A DNA stretch of 64,000 nt from Bradyrhizobium zhengyangense (lineage in GTDB: Bacteria; Pseudomonadota; Alphaproteobacteria; Rhizobiales; Xanthobacteraceae). Shown here one piece after another: positions 36,282 through 47,709 of the stretch. The translations under genes and the position numbers were made by a program. The notes under the pieces are model-generated. The model did not search any database, was not told where the DNA came from, and saw only the letters and a program-made list of their open reading frames with translations. Every line of letters starts with the position of its first letter. The stretch's first letter is position 1. The stretch is from NCBI RefSeq assembly GCF_022012435.1, contig NZ_JAKLUA010000010.1, positions 211,850 to 275,849 on the forward strand, read 5' to 3'.

Positions 36282-37682
36282 CTACATCGCCTTGACGATG
36301 TTCTCGGTGACCTTCTTGGCGTCGCCGAGCAGCATCATGGTGTTGTCGCGGTAGAACAGCGGATTGTCGATACCGGCATAACCCGACGCCAGCGACCGCT
36401 TGATGAACATCACCGTGCCGGCCTTCCAGACCTGCAGCACCGGCATGCCGTAGATCGGCGAGGTCTTGTCCTCTTCCGCCGCCGGATTGGTGACGTCGTT
36501 GGCGCCGATCACGAAGGCGATGTCGGCCTGCGCGAACTCGGAGTTGATGTCCTCGAGCTCGAACACCTCGTCATAGGGCACGTTGGCCTCGGCGAGCAGC
36601 ACGTTCATGTGGCCGGGCATGCGGCCCGCGACCGGGTGAATGGCGTATTTCACCTCGACGCCTTCCTTCTTCAGCATGTCGGCCATTTCGCGCAGCGCGT
36701 GCTGGGCCTGGGCCACCGCCATGCCGTATCCGGGCACGATGATGACCTTGGAGGCGTTCTTCATGATGAACGCGGCATCGTCAGCCGAGCCGAGCTTGGC
36801 GGGCTTCTGCTCGCCACCTGCTCCGCCGCCGGCAGCAGCGGTCTCGCCGCCGAAGCCGCCGAGAATGACCGAAATGAAGGACCGGTTCATCGCGTGGCAC
36901 ATGATGTAGGACAGGATCGCGCCCGACGAGCCCACCAGCGCGCCCGTTATGATCAGCGCCGAATTGCCGAGCGTGAAGCCGATGCCCGCCGCGGCCCAGC
37001 CCGAATAGGAGTTCAGCATCGAGATCACGACCGGCATGTCGGCGCCGCCGATCGGGATGATCATGAGCACGCCGAGCGTGAGCGCCAGGATGACATTGAG
37101 CCAGAAGAACACCGGGCTGCCGGTGACAACGAGCCCGACGATGCAGGCGACCAACGCGACTGCGAGCGCGACGTTGATCACGTGCCGCGCCGGCAGGATG
37201 ATCGGAGAGCCGCTCATCCGCGCCGACAGCTTGAGGAATGCGATCACCGAGCCGGTGAATGTCAGCGCGCCGATGGCGACGCCGAGCGACATTTCGACCA
37301 GGCTCTGGGTGTGGATGTTGCCGGGGGTGCCGATGTCGAAGGCCTCGGGCGCATAGAACGCGCCGGCGGCGACCAGCACCGCGGCCATGCCCACCAGCGA
37401 GTGGAAGGCGGCGACCAGTTCGGGCATCGACGTCATCGGCACGCGGCGGGCGATGACCGCACCGATCGCCGCGCCAATGGCGATGCCGACAATCACCAGC
37501 ACCCAGGCGAGACCATCGGCCGGCGGATGGTTGGCGAGCGTGGTGGCGACCGCAATCGCCATACCGACCATGCCGAACAGATTGCCCTGGCGCGACGACG
37601 CCGGGCTCGAGAGTCCGCGCAGCGACAGGATGAAGAGCACCCCCGCCACGAGATACAAGAATGCAGAGAAGTTTGCGCTCAT
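36282..37682 (-). CDS. pntB: NAD(P) transhydrogenase subunit beta
   Basis: A 466-residue subunit: about nine membrane segments in the first 270 residues, then the NADP(H)-binding domain III with VIIVPGYGMAVAQAQHAL, HPVAGRMPGHMNVLLAEANVPYDEV and GANDVTNPAA. With subunits alpha-1 and alpha-2 it couples proton entry to hydride transfer from NADH to NADP+. Confidence 0.97.
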   Translation of the reverse strand: MSANFSAFLYLVAGVLFILSLRGLSSPASSRQGNLFGMVGMAIAVATTLANHPPADGLAWVLVIVGIAIGAAIGAVIARRVPMTSMPELVAAFHSLVGMAAVLVAAGAFYAPEAFDIGTPGNIHTQSLVEMSLGVAIGALTFTGSVIAFLKLSARMSGSPIILPARHVINVALAVALVACIVGLVVTGSPVFFWLNVILALTLGVLMIIPIGGADMPVVISMLNSYSGWAAAGIGFTLGNSALIITGALVGSSGAILSYIMCHAMNRSFISVILGGFGGETAAAGGGAGGEQKPAKLGSADDAAFIMKNASKVIIVPGYGMAVAQAQHALREMADMLKKEGVEVKYAIHPVAGRMPGHMNVLLAEANVPYDEVFELEDINSEFAQADIAFVIGANDVTNPAAEEDKTSPIYGMPVLQVWKAGTVMFIKRSLASGYAGIDNPLFYRDNTMMLLGDAKKVTENIVKAM

Positions 37683-37721
37683 CTCAGGTCCCCATTGATC
37701 CCATCAGCCCGAGGTGGCCGC

Positions 37722-38039
37722 TTACTTCGACTTCTTCTTGTACATCGCCAGCATGCGCTGGGTGACAAGGAAGCCGCCGAAGATGTTGATGCAGGCAAAG
37801 ATCAGCGCGACGAAGCCGAACGCGCGCGCCCAGCCCGAACCGCTCGAGACGTTGGCGACGCCGCCGGCCAGAAGCGCGCCGACCACGATCACCGAAGAGA
37901 TCGCATTGGTGACGCTCATCAGCGGCGTATGCAGCGCCGGTGTCACCGACCACACCACGAAATAACCGACGAAGACGGCGAGGACGAAGATCGACAGCCG
38001 GAAGATGAAGGGGTCGACGACCTGTGCAGCATGCTCCAT
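37722..38039 (-). CDS. pntAB: NAD(P) transhydrogenase subunit alpha, membrane part
   Basis: A 105-residue protein with three to four membrane segments (FVGYFVVWSVTPALHTPLMS is the PntA C-terminal hallmark). In alphaproteobacteria the alpha subunit is split, and this is the membrane half. It lies 11 bases after pntAA. Confidence 0.95.
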   Translation of the reverse strand: MEHAAQVVDPFIFRLSIFVLAVFVGYFVVWSVTPALHTPLMSVTNAISSVIVVGALLAGGVANVSSGSGWARAFGFVALIFACINIFGGFLVTQRMLAMYKKKSK

Positions 38040-38050
38040 GACGGGCCTCC

Positions 38051-39178
38051 TTAAACCTTCGGCTGGAAGTTCGGGTGAATCACGGCGCCGTCCTTGGTCA
38101 GCGCGGTGGCCTTGACGAGCTCGTCGTCCCAGTTGACGGCGAGCTTCTTCTCTTTCTTGTCGACCATGGTCTCGATGAAGGAGAACAAATTGCGTGCATA
38201 GAGGCTGGAGGCCGAGGCCGCGACGCGGCCCGCGACGTTGGTGTAGCCGACGATCTTGATGCCATCTGTCTCGACGACCTCGCCCGCCTTGGCGCCCTCG
38301 ACATTTCCGCCGCGCTCGACGGCGAGATCGACCAGCACCGAACCCGGCTTCATCGACCTGACCATCTCGCCCGAGACGAGCTTCGGCGCGGGACGGCCCG
38401 GGATCAGCGCGGTGGTGATGACGATATCCTGCTTCTTGATGTGCTCGGCGGTCAGCGCGGCCTGCTTGGCCTGGTACTCTTTCGACATCTCCTTGGCGTA
38501 GCCGCCGGCGGTCTGCGCGTTCTTGAACTCCTCGTCCTCGACGGCGAGGAACTTTGCACCGAGCGATTCCACCTGCTCCTTCGTCGCAGGCCGCACGTCG
38601 GTCGCGGTGACGATGGCGCCAAGGCGGCGCGCGGTCGCGATCGCCTGGAGACCGGCGACGCCGACGCCCATCACGAACACCTTTGCGGCAGGCACGGTGC
38701 CGGCCGCGGTCATCATCATAGGGAAGGCACGGCCGAAGGCCTCGGCGCCCTCGATCACGGCGCGGTAGCCGGCAAGGTTCGCCTGCGAGGACAGCACGTC
38801 CATCACCTGCGCACGGGTGATGCGCGGCATCAATTCCATCGCAAAGGCGGAAACGCCGGCATCGGCCATCGCCTTCAACGCGGCTTCGTTGCCATAGGGA
38901 TCCATAATGGCGATGACGAGCGCGCCGCGCTTGTATTGCGACAGCTCGGAGGCCTCGGGACGCTTCACCTTGATGATGATGTCGGCATCCTTCAGCGCAT
39001 CGGCGCTGACAGTGGCCCCCACCGCAGTGAATTCGGAATCGGGGAGGCCCGACTTGAGGCCCGCGCCCGGCTCGACGGCGATCTCGGCGCCCAGCGCCTT
39101 GAACTTCTTCACCGTATCAGGCGAAGCCGCGACCCGCGGCTCTGACGGATCGATTTCCTTGGCAACGGCGATCTTCAT
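38051..39178 (-). CDS. pntAA: NAD(P) transhydrogenase subunit alpha, NAD-binding part
   Basis: A 375-residue soluble subunit resembling alanine dehydrogenase, with MKIAVAKEIDPSEPRVAASPDTV, VMGVGVAGLQAIATARRLGAIV (NAD-binding Rossmann motif) and TALIPGRPAPKLVS. GGAGG is just before the ATG at 39178, so the longer frame to 39211 is rejected. First gene of pntAA-pntAB-pntB. Confidence 0.96.
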   Translation of the reverse strand: MKIAVAKEIDPSEPRVAASPDTVKKFKALGAEIAVEPGAGLKSGLPDSEFTAVGATVSADALKDADIIIKVKRPEASELSQYKRGALVIAIMDPYGNEAALKAMADAGVSAFAMELMPRITRAQVMDVLSSQANLAGYRAVIEGAEAFGRAFPMMMTAAGTVPAAKVFVMGVGVAGLQAIATARRLGAIVTATDVRPATKEQVESLGAKFLAVEDEEFKNAQTAGGYAKEMSKEYQAKQAALTAEHIKKQDIVITTALIPGRPAPKLVSGEMVRSMKPGSVLVDLAVERGGNVEGAKAGEVVETDGIKIVGYTNVAGRVAASASSLYARNLFSFIETMVDKKEKKLAVNWDDELVKATALTKDGAVIHPNFQPKV

Positions 39179-39320
39179 AGGTCCTCCGGCGGCGCGGGCC
39201 AGCGCACGCACAAAAAAGTAGCGTTACTCCCGCAGCGTTGCATACCGGCTTTAGAACCGGCTTGTTTGCAAATTTTGTGGGCAGCTGCCGCCACAGATGA
39301 AGGCAGCCGCCAAGGTCGAT

Positions 39321-39473
39321 TTAGGTGAGGAAGATCGCCATCAGAATCACGATCAGCGCGACCGACGCCGTGCCGTACTTCACCAGCTTGATGAAGCCCT
39401 CGTAGGTCTGCTCGTGAGCAACGTAGTCGTTGCCGTCGGCGGTGCTGTACGCAACTTCGCTATGATCTGCCAT
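39321..39473 (-). CDS. aa3-type cytochrome c oxidase subunit IV
   Basis: Only 50 residues: a polar N-terminus MADHSEVAYSTADGNDYVAH, then EQTYEGFIKLVKYG and one membrane helix (TASVALIVILMAIFLT). This matches the small bacterial aa3 oxidase subunit IV family (COX4_pro_2) found in Paracoccus- and Bradyrhizobium-type organisms. It lies upstream of pntAA on the same strand, far from any oxidase subunit gene in this window, as I remember for other Bradyrhizobium genomes. Confidence 0.85.
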   Translation of the reverse strand: MADHSEVAYSTADGNDYVAHEQTYEGFIKLVKYGTASVALIVILMAIFLT

Positions 39474-39681
39474 GGATGTCCCCAGTCGAAAGTCGAATTC
39501 CTCGGCTGGGATACCTTAAACCTTCGGGCAGGGCAACGGCGCCAAGGCGCGGTTTTCCAGCAAATAGGCTCATTTGGAATCCCGATTATCGCGGATCCGG
39601 CGCGCGGAATTTGCTTTGCTGAACCGGGGTTCAACAGATGCCGCGCGGCAGCCCTGCCCTAAATCCAGGCATTCGCGCCCT

Positions 39682-41580
39682 TCAGCCCATCGCCTCCAGC
39701 TCGTCGATCATCCCGGCGATGACGCTCAAGCCCCCATCCCAGAATTTGGGATCCTTGGCGTCGAGCCCAAAGGGCCGCAGCAGCTCGGAATAATGCTTGG
39801 TGCCGCCGGCGGCGAGCATGTCGAGATAGCGCTCGGCAAAGCCCTCGGCCGCGTTCTCGTAGACGGCATAGAGCGAGTTCACCAGGCAATCGCCGAACGC
39901 ATAGGCGTAGACGTAGAACGGCGAATGGATGAAGTGCGGGATGTACATCCAGTAGTTCTCGTAACCCGCCTTGATCTCGATCGCCGGACCCAGGCTCTCG
40001 CCCTGCACCGACAGCCAGAGCTCGCCGAGCCGCGTCGCGGTGAGCTCGCCGTTCTTGCGCTCGGTGTGGACGGCGCGCTCGAACGAATAGAACGCAATCT
40101 GCCGCACCACGGTATTGATCATGTCCTCGACCTTGCCGGCGAGCAGCGCCTGGCGCTGCTTTGCATTCTTGGTCTGGGCAAGCAGCCGCTTGAACGTCAG
40201 CATCTCGCCGAACACACTCGCGGTCTCCGCCAGCGTCAGCGGCGTCGGCGCCATCAGCGCGCCGTTCTTGGCGGCCAGCACCTGGTGCACGCCGTGGCCG
40301 AGCTCATGCGCAAGCGTCATCACGTCGCGCGGCTTGCCCTGGTAGTTCATCAGCACGTAGGGGTGCGCCGACGGCGTGGTCGGATGCGAGAATGCGCCGG
40401 GCGCCTTGCCCGGACGCACCGGCGCATCGATCCAGCGATCGGTGAAGAAGCGCTCGGCGATGTCGGCCATCTTCGGCGAGAAGCCGCGATAGGCCGTCAG
40501 CACCATGTTCCGTGCATCGGGCCAGCCGATGACGTCGGTCGCCGCGAACGGCAGCGGCGCGTTGCGGTCCCAATAAGCCAGTTTCTTCTTGCCGAACCAC
40601 TTCGCCTTCAGCGCGTAATAGCGATGCGACAGTTTTGGATAGGCCGCGCGGACCGAGGCGACCAGCGCATCCACCACTTCGCGCTCGACGCGATTGTTCA
40701 GGTGGCGGGAATCCGCGACATCCTTGAAACCGCGCCAGCGGTCGGAGATGTCCTTGTCCTTGGCGAGCGTGTTGGTGATCAGCGCAAAGGTGCGCTCATT
40801 GGCCTTGAAGGTTTTTGCCAGCGCTTCCGCCGCAGCCTTGCGCTTGGCGCCGTCGCGGTCCTGCAGGAAATTCAGCGTCGGCTCGATCGCGAGTTCGTTG
40901 GCGCCGACCTTGAAGCGCAGGCCCGAGATTGTCTGGTCGAACAAACGGTTGAACGCGGAATAGCCGGTCTGCGCCTTTTCCAGGAACAGCTGCTCGAGCT
41001 TGTCGTCGAGCTGATACGGCTTCTCCTTGCGCAGATCCTCGATCCACGGACGATAATGCGCGAGTTCCGGGGTTTGCATCGCGCGAGTCAAAATATCGTC
41101 ATCGATGCGGTTGAGTTCGAGCGCGAAGAACAAGAGATGCGTCGAGGCCGCCGTCAGCCGCTCGGAGACGTCGCCGTAAAACTTTGAAATCGCAGGGTCC
41201 ACGCTGTCGCCGGCATGGACGAGACCGGCATAGGAGCCGAGACGGCCGGCGAGATCGTCGATCGCTTCATAGCGTCGCACGGCCTCCGCGAGCCATTTTC
41301 CGCCATCTTCGTTTGCTGTGCCTGTTGCGAGCTTGCCCTTGTAGTCGGTCTCGAACGTGACGCAATCGGCATCCATCGTTTCGAGATCGCGCGCCACTTC
41401 CGGCGCGTCGATCCCGGAATAGAGATCGGCAAGGTTCCACTCCGGAAGCTTGCCCGTCTTGCTCGCAGGCTTCGCGGAGGACTTTGCCTTGGGTGCCAAT
41501 TTCTTGACGGCGGATTTCTTGGCGGCGGGCTTACGAAGAGCAGCGTTCTTTGTGAGAGCAGCTTTGGAGCGCGAAGTCAT
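39682..41580 (-). CDS. pepF: M3 family oligoendopeptidase (PepF-type)
   Basis: A 632-residue zinc peptidase. The active-site HExxH is in MTLAHELGHGVHQ, followed by the family glutamate in LTLAETASVFGEM. The first 40 residues are Lys/Ala-rich and look like a disordered extension rather than a signal peptide. It cleaves oligopeptides in the cytoplasm, probably in peptide recycling. Confidence 0.93.
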   Translation of the reverse strand: MTSRSKAALTKNAALRKPAAKKSAVKKLAPKAKSSAKPASKTGKLPEWNLADLYSGIDAPEVARDLETMDADCVTFETDYKGKLATGTANEDGGKWLAEAVRRYEAIDDLAGRLGSYAGLVHAGDSVDPAISKFYGDVSERLTAASTHLLFFALELNRIDDDILTRAMQTPELAHYRPWIEDLRKEKPYQLDDKLEQLFLEKAQTGYSAFNRLFDQTISGLRFKVGANELAIEPTLNFLQDRDGAKRKAAAEALAKTFKANERTFALITNTLAKDKDISDRWRGFKDVADSRHLNNRVEREVVDALVASVRAAYPKLSHRYYALKAKWFGKKKLAYWDRNAPLPFAATDVIGWPDARNMVLTAYRGFSPKMADIAERFFTDRWIDAPVRPGKAPGAFSHPTTPSAHPYVLMNYQGKPRDVMTLAHELGHGVHQVLAAKNGALMAPTPLTLAETASVFGEMLTFKRLLAQTKNAKQRQALLAGKVEDMINTVVRQIAFYSFERAVHTERKNGELTATRLGELWLSVQGESLGPAIEIKAGYENYWMYIPHFIHSPFYVYAYAFGDCLVNSLYAVYENAAEGFAERYLDMLAAGGTKHYSELLRPFGLDAKDPKFWDGGLSVIAGMIDELEAMG

Positions 41581-41707
41581 TGTGTGGGAAACCTGTGTTC
41601 AACAATCGCGACGGTGGGCGGGGGCATCAAGGTTTAAGAGTGCGTTAATCGGCTTCGGCCAGAGTGACCCGATTCGAGACAGATAGTAGTAGCGTGCGGG
41701 GAGCACC

Positions 41708-43204
<1,497 letters not shown>

Positions 43205-43551
43205 ACCTCATGCGAATGGCAGTTCGCGCGCATTCGTGAGGCGTCCGCAACCCGTTGAATTACGGCAAAATTCGGCTCCGGCCGGAACCGTGACTTGGAA
43301 GTGACAGACAGCGGGAAAAGCGCGGGGCAAAGCCGCACAATCCGTTGCAAACAGACTGTCTTGAAGTCAGTTTGTCGTGAGTTTCCCGGGGTAGCGCTAG
43401 CTGTGAAAACGGGGCCTGTATATCGTCTGCGTATGAATCGTTGCGTGCAGGCGTGTAACTTTCGAGAGGCCGGCGCGATTTAGCCGAAGCTCAATTAGGC
43501 GATAACGAAAGCTGTTCCACGAGGGACAGCTCACCCGAGGGGTGCGATACA
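43205..43551. other. Intergenic region upstream of the L,D-transpeptidase gene
   Basis: A 347-base stretch between two co-directional genes. It contains the promoter region of the transpeptidase gene. I see no convincing gene, tRNA or long palindrome; a 62-codon frame at 43295-43483 lacks a ribosome-binding site and looks non-coding. Confidence 0.5.
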
Positions 43552-45807
43552 ATGCGTGACTGTTTGAACCACCGTGCAGGCTTTGACCGCGTTCTGGCGG
43601 TGGTCGCAGCGACCTTCATCACGGTGTCGGCCGGCTCGGCGCTGGCACAGGATCAGGCGCGCAGCAGCGCTGCCGAACTCGCGATCGAAGCTGCGATCCC
43701 GCGCCCCGAGCCCGCAAACGTTCCGCCCCCGACCGCATCCGACATCAAGCTCGACACCACCGCCACAGTTCAGGACGCTCCGAAGGATGCGGCCAAGGAG
43801 CCTGTGAAGGCCGAAGCCGCTCCAGCCGCAGAGAAGGTCGAAACCAAACCTGCCGACATCGCCACGACGCCCGCCGCCGAGGCGCCGAAGAGCGAGACGG
43901 CCACCACCGAACCTGCCAAGACCGAGCCCGCTAAGACCGAACCCGCCAAATCTGAAGCGGCCAAATCTGAGCCTGCCAAATCTGAACCGTTAAAGGCTGA
44001 CACCGCAGCCGCGCCATCGGCCAGCCCCGCTGCTCCGGCGGCGGCAGCCGCAACTCCGGCCGCCGAGCCGGTGAAGGCCGCGAGCAACGTTCCCGCCGCC
44101 GACCAGCCGGTCGCCGACAAGATCAAGGACATCCTCGGGTCCAAGACCTCGCGCCATTTCGACCGCAAGAACGAACGTGCCGCCGCCGAGAAGTTCTACG
44201 GCGCCCGCGACTTCGCGCCGGTCTGGACGCAAGCCGGCAGCTTGACCGCTGCGGCCAAGGGCGTGATCGCGCGGCTGAAGGATGCGGCCTCCGACGGTCT
44301 CAATCCGGCCGACTATCCGGTGCCGGACTTCGTCGCCGCCACGACGCCCGATGCGCTCGCCGATGCCGAGCTGAAGCTCACCGCCAGCATGTTCGACTAT
44401 GCGCGCCAGGCGCAGAGCGGCCGCATGCACTGGTCCCAGGTCAGCGCCGATATCCTCTATCCCGAGCATCCGGTCGATCCGAGCGAGGTGCTCACCAAGG
44501 TCACGACCGCAGCCGACGCCTCTGCCGCGCTCGACAGCTACAACCCGCCGCAGAAGCTCTACAAGGAGCTGAAGGCGCAGCTTGCCAAGCTGCGCGGTCA
44601 AGGCGACGGTCCGGTGATCGAGATCACCGACGGCCCCGCGCTGAAATACACCCCCGCCAAGGGCAAGAGGCAGGCGGAAATCGTCGCGCAGGACCCGCGC
44701 GTGCCGCAGCTTCGCGCCAAGCTGGGCATCACCGAGAACGCCAGCGACGACCATTATGACGCAACGGTTGCCGAAGCCGTGCGCAGATTCCAGGACGGCG
44801 CCGAGATGAAGGCGACCGGCGTGCTGGATGCGCCGACCGTGAAGGCGCTGAACAGCCCGAAGCGTGACAGGCAGATCGACACCGTGCTGGTGAACATGGA
44901 GCGCTGGCGCTGGCTGCCGCGCGACCTCGGCGCCCCCTCGCTCGGCGATGCCTATGTCATCCTCAACATTCCCGACTACACGCTGAAGGTGATGCAGCGC
45001 GGCCAGCAGGTCTGGACCACCCGCGTCGTCACCGGCAAGCCGGGCCAGCACGCAACGCCGCTGCTGACCGAGACGATGAAGTACATCACGGTCAACCCGA
45101 CCTGGAACGTGCCGCCGTCGATCGTCTATGGCGAGTATCTGCCGGCGCTGCAGCAGGACCCGACCGTGCTTCAGCGCATGGGCTTGAAGCTCGAGCAGAA
45201 CCGCGACGGCTCGGTGCACATCTCGCAGCCGCCCGGGGAAGCCAATGCGCTCGGCCGCATCCGCTTCAACTTCCCGAACAAGTTCCTGGTCTACCAGCAC
45301 GACACGCCGGACAAGTATTTGTTCGCCAAGGACGAGCGCGCCTTCAGCCATGGCTGCATGCGCGTGCAATATCCGGATCAGTACGCCTCGGTCCTGCTCA
45401 ACATCGCCATGCCGAACGAGCACTACACCCCGGAGCGCGTGCGCGGCATGTACGGCTCGGGTGAGGTCGACCTGAAATTCCCGACCCCGATCCCGGTCAA
45501 CATCACCTACCAGACCGCGTTCGTGGACGACGGCGGCAAGCTGCAATTCCGCAAGGACGTCTATGGCCGCGACGCGACCATGATCAACATCCTGAAGAAC
45601 GGCCGCGGCAAGGACCTCGAGAACGTCGTCGCCCATTCGCAGCCGAGCTATTCGCGCCCGGCAACGACGCTGCCCTCGGGTGTAGCGATCGCCAACAATG
45701 GCGGCTCGTCCGGGTTGAACTTCTTCGAGCGGCTGTTCGGCGGCGGCGCCCCGGCTCAGCCGCCGGCTCCGGTTGGCCGCCGGCAGCAGCGGGTCTTCAC
45801 CCGCTGA
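43552..45807 (+). CDS. L,D-transpeptidase with peptidoglycan-binding domain
   Basis: A 751-residue YcbB-type protein. A signal peptide (about residues 10-34, ending SALAQ) is followed by a Pro/Ala/Lys/Glu linker with degenerate TEPAK repeats (about 85-165), a peptidoglycan-binding domain (ATVAEAVRRFQDGAEMKATGVLDAPTVKAL) and a YkuD catalytic domain whose catalytic cysteine is in SHGCMRVQ. It makes 3-3 crosslinks or attaches proteins to the periplasmic wall. The C-terminus is Pro/Arg-rich. Confidence 0.93.
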   Translation: MRDCLNHRAGFDRVLAVVAATFITVSAGSALAQDQARSSAAELAIEAAIPRPEPANVPPPTASDIKLDTTATVQDAPKDAAKEPVKAEAAPAAEKVETKPADIATTPAAEAPKSETATTEPAKTEPAKTEPAKSEAAKSEPAKSEPLKADTAAAPSASPAAPAAAAATPAAEPVKAASNVPAADQPVADKIKDILGSKTSRHFDRKNERAAAEKFYGARDFAPVWTQAGSLTAAAKGVIARLKDAASDGLNPADYPVPDFVAATTPDALADAELKLTASMFDYARQAQSGRMHWSQVSADILYPEHPVDPSEVLTKVTTAADASAALDSYNPPQKLYKELKAQLAKLRGQGDGPVIEITDGPALKYTPAKGKRQAEIVAQDPRVPQLRAKLGITENASDDHYDATVAEAVRRFQDGAEMKATGVLDAPTVKALNSPKRDRQIDTVLVNMERWRWLPRDLGAPSLGDAYVILNIPDYTLKVMQRGQQVWTTRVVTGKPGQHATPLLTETMKYITVNPTWNVPPSIVYGEYLPALQQDPTVLQRMGLKLEQNRDGSVHISQPPGEANALGRIRFNFPNKFLVYQHDTPDKYLFAKDERAFSHGCMRVQYPDQYASVLLNIAMPNEHYTPERVRGMYGSGEVDLKFPTPIPVNITYQTAFVDDGGKLQFRKDVYGRDATMINILKNGRGKDLENVVAHSQPSYSRPATTLPSGVAIANNGGSSGLNFFERLFGGGAPAQPPAPVGRRQQRVFTR

Positions 45808-45849
45808 GCCGCGGCCTGCCCTCAATCCCTGAAATTCTTCAATAGAATC

Positions 45850-45878
45850 AGCGACCCTTTCCTCTGGATAGGGTCGCT
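45850..45878 (+). terminator. Hairpin after the L,D-transpeptidase gene
   Basis: AGCGACCCT and AGGGTCGCT form a 9-bp perfect stem 43 bases after the stop, without a T-run. Possible factor-assisted terminator. Confidence 0.45.
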
Positions 45879-45999
45879 TAACGTTAACCATTCTCCACCC
45901 GAGTTCGGGCGGCTGGCGTTTTTTCGCCACACTCAACCGGTTAGGATTGTAGTCTGACTTGGTTTGGGGGCGGGAAGGTCAACCTCGGATTAACCTTCT

Positions 46000-46014
46000 C
46001 GCTTTAAGAAAGCG
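46000..46014. promoter_or_regulatory. Short dyad upstream of the DUF882 gene
   Basis: CGCTTT-AAG-AAAGCG is a perfect six-base dyad about 65 bases before the start. It may be an operator or a leader hairpin; nothing more can be read. Confidence 0.3.
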
Positions 46015-46078
46015 TTCATCCTCTTTCGCGCGCTAACGGGGTTGGCGGGAGAGTCCATTTTGAACGCTCGTCGACTGG

Positions 46079-47698
46079 GTGGGCTCATTCGTGCTGACTG
46101 GTTTCGCACGCAAATTCGCTGCGTTGTCGCTGTCCCATGCGGGAGTGAAGGTCGGATCTCGGATCGGCCTCGCTTCGCTGGTGCTGTTTGCGGCTGCCGG
46201 CTCGGTCCATAACGCCGCGGCGCTGAACGAGACCAAGACGCTCTCCTTCCACCACACCCATTCGGGCGAAGACCTTACGGTCACCTTCAAGCGCGACGGC
46301 CGCTACGACGAAGCCGCGCTGAAGACGCTCAACCATTTCCTGCGCGACTGGCGCACCCAGGACGAGACGGTGATGGACCGTCACCTGTTCGACATCCTCT
46401 GGGAAGTCTATCGCGACGTCGACGGCAAGCAGCCGATCCAGATCATCTCCTCCTATCGCTCCCCCGCCACCAACGCCATGCTGCGCCGCCGCTCCTCGGG
46501 CGTGGCGCGCTTCAGCCAGCACATGCTGGGCCATGCGATGGACTTCTACATCCCGAACGTTCCGCTGGAGCAAATCCGCTTCGCGGGCCTCCGCCTGCAA
46601 CGCGGCGGCGTCGGCTTCTACCCGACCTCCGGCTCGCCCTTCGTGCATCTCGACACCGGCAGCATCCGGCACTGGCCGCGCATGACGCATGACCAGCTCG
46701 CCCGCGTCTTCCCCGACGGGAAGACGGTGCATCTGCCAACCGACGGTGTGCCGTTGAAGGGCTATGAGCTGGCCAAGGCCGAGATCGAGCGTCGCGGCGG
46801 TGGCGACGATGGCGCCGGTAAGCCAGACTTCTTCGCCGCCCTGTTCAAGAGCAAACAGGCTCCGGCAGCCAGTGCCGACGAGGATGACGAGGGCGCTCCC
46901 GCCCCGGCCGCCAAGCCCACCGTGGTCGCCGCCGCGAGCAAACCCGCCGATCCTGTGCCGACGCCGCGCGCCAAGCCGTCGGTCGCCTCCGCCATCCAGC
47001 TCGCCTCGGCCGATGCCCAGCTCGTTGCGCCGCCGAAACCGAAAGCTGAGCCGAAGCCCGAGCCCGTGGCTGACAAGCCGGCAGCCCGCAAGTTCGAGTC
47101 CCCGGCCGACATCATCAATGCCCGCGGCTTCTGGGATACTCCGGCCGCGCCGCAGCAAGCGACACCGGCGCAGATTGCAGCACTCAGGGCGCGCCAGGCG
47201 CTGGCCGCCGCGACCGATCCGCAACCGACCGCGAGCGTCTCCAACGCCGCCTATCAGGCGCTGGCCTTTGCGCCCGCTTCCGCCTCGCCAGTCGACCGCT
47301 CCCGCGTCGTCGCCGCCTCGGCGCCAATCCCGCACGGCGTGCGTGCGGCGTCCGTCGCCCGCAACGCTGCGCCGGCCACCGAGATCAACACCGTCGTCGG
47401 CAAGAGCACCGAAGGGATGATCGCAACCGCAACGCGGCTCTCCGCGGCCAAGGGCGAGAGCATCTGGCTCAAGATCGTGATGCTGTCGCCGAGCGCCAGC
47501 CGGGCGATGTCTGTCACGCTGATGGGCGAGCTCGATATGGCTGCGATGCGCGCTTATTTCGTCAAGCCGCAGGCCGTGGTCGCAATGGGCTTCACCGACG
47601 ATCCGATGCATGGCCTGTCCTGCGACGGTTTCTCGGGCAGCGCGACCACGAAGATCGAGACGACGTCCTTCGTCATGCGCACGGCCGCGCTGCGCTAA
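46079..47698 (+). CDS. DUF882 peptidase M15-like envelope protein
   Basis: A 539-residue protein. After a signal-like hydrophobic segment (about residues 25-48), the DUF882 domain (about 50-235) shows the LD-/DD-peptidase-type motifs QIISSYRSPATNAML, GVARFSQHMLGHAMDFYIP and GSPFVHLDTGSIRHW, with zinc-binding H and D residues. The C-terminal half is Ala/Pro-rich and ends in a compact domain. Likely murein endopeptidase-like, facing the periplasm. The start is uncertain: GTG at 46079 or GTG at 46091. It follows the L,D-transpeptidase, so both may work on the wall. Confidence 0.87.
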   Translation: MGSFVLTGFARKFAALSLSHAGVKVGSRIGLASLVLFAAAGSVHNAAALNETKTLSFHHTHSGEDLTVTFKRDGRYDEAALKTLNHFLRDWRTQDETVMDRHLFDILWEVYRDVDGKQPIQIISSYRSPATNAMLRRRSSGVARFSQHMLGHAMDFYIPNVPLEQIRFAGLRLQRGGVGFYPTSGSPFVHLDTGSIRHWPRMTHDQLARVFPDGKTVHLPTDGVPLKGYELAKAEIERRGGGDDGAGKPDFFAALFKSKQAPAASADEDDEGAPAPAAKPTVVAAASKPADPVPTPRAKPSVASAIQLASADAQLVAPPKPKAEPKPEPVADKPAARKFESPADIINARGFWDTPAAPQQATPAQIAALRARQALAAATDPQPTASVSNAAYQALAFAPASASPVDRSRVVAASAPIPHGVRAASVARNAAPATEINTVVGKSTEGMIATATRLSAAKGESIWLKIVMLSPSASRAMSVTLMGELDMAAMRAYFVKPQAVVAMGFTDDPMHGLSCDGFSGSATTKIETTSFVMRTAALR

Positions 47699-47709
47699 AG
47701 GCCGATCGC

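Noticed and set aside
36021..38054. 677-codon plus-strand frame across the hydrolase and pntB/pntAB genes
   Set aside because: It spans three real genes on the other strand and has the Arg/His/Asp-rich composition of an antisense shadow.
43990..45936. 648-codon open frame on the minus strand opposite the L,D-transpeptidase gene
   Set aside because: Arg/His/Val-rich shadow translation without domains; the opposite strand has an intact catalytic motif and signal peptide.
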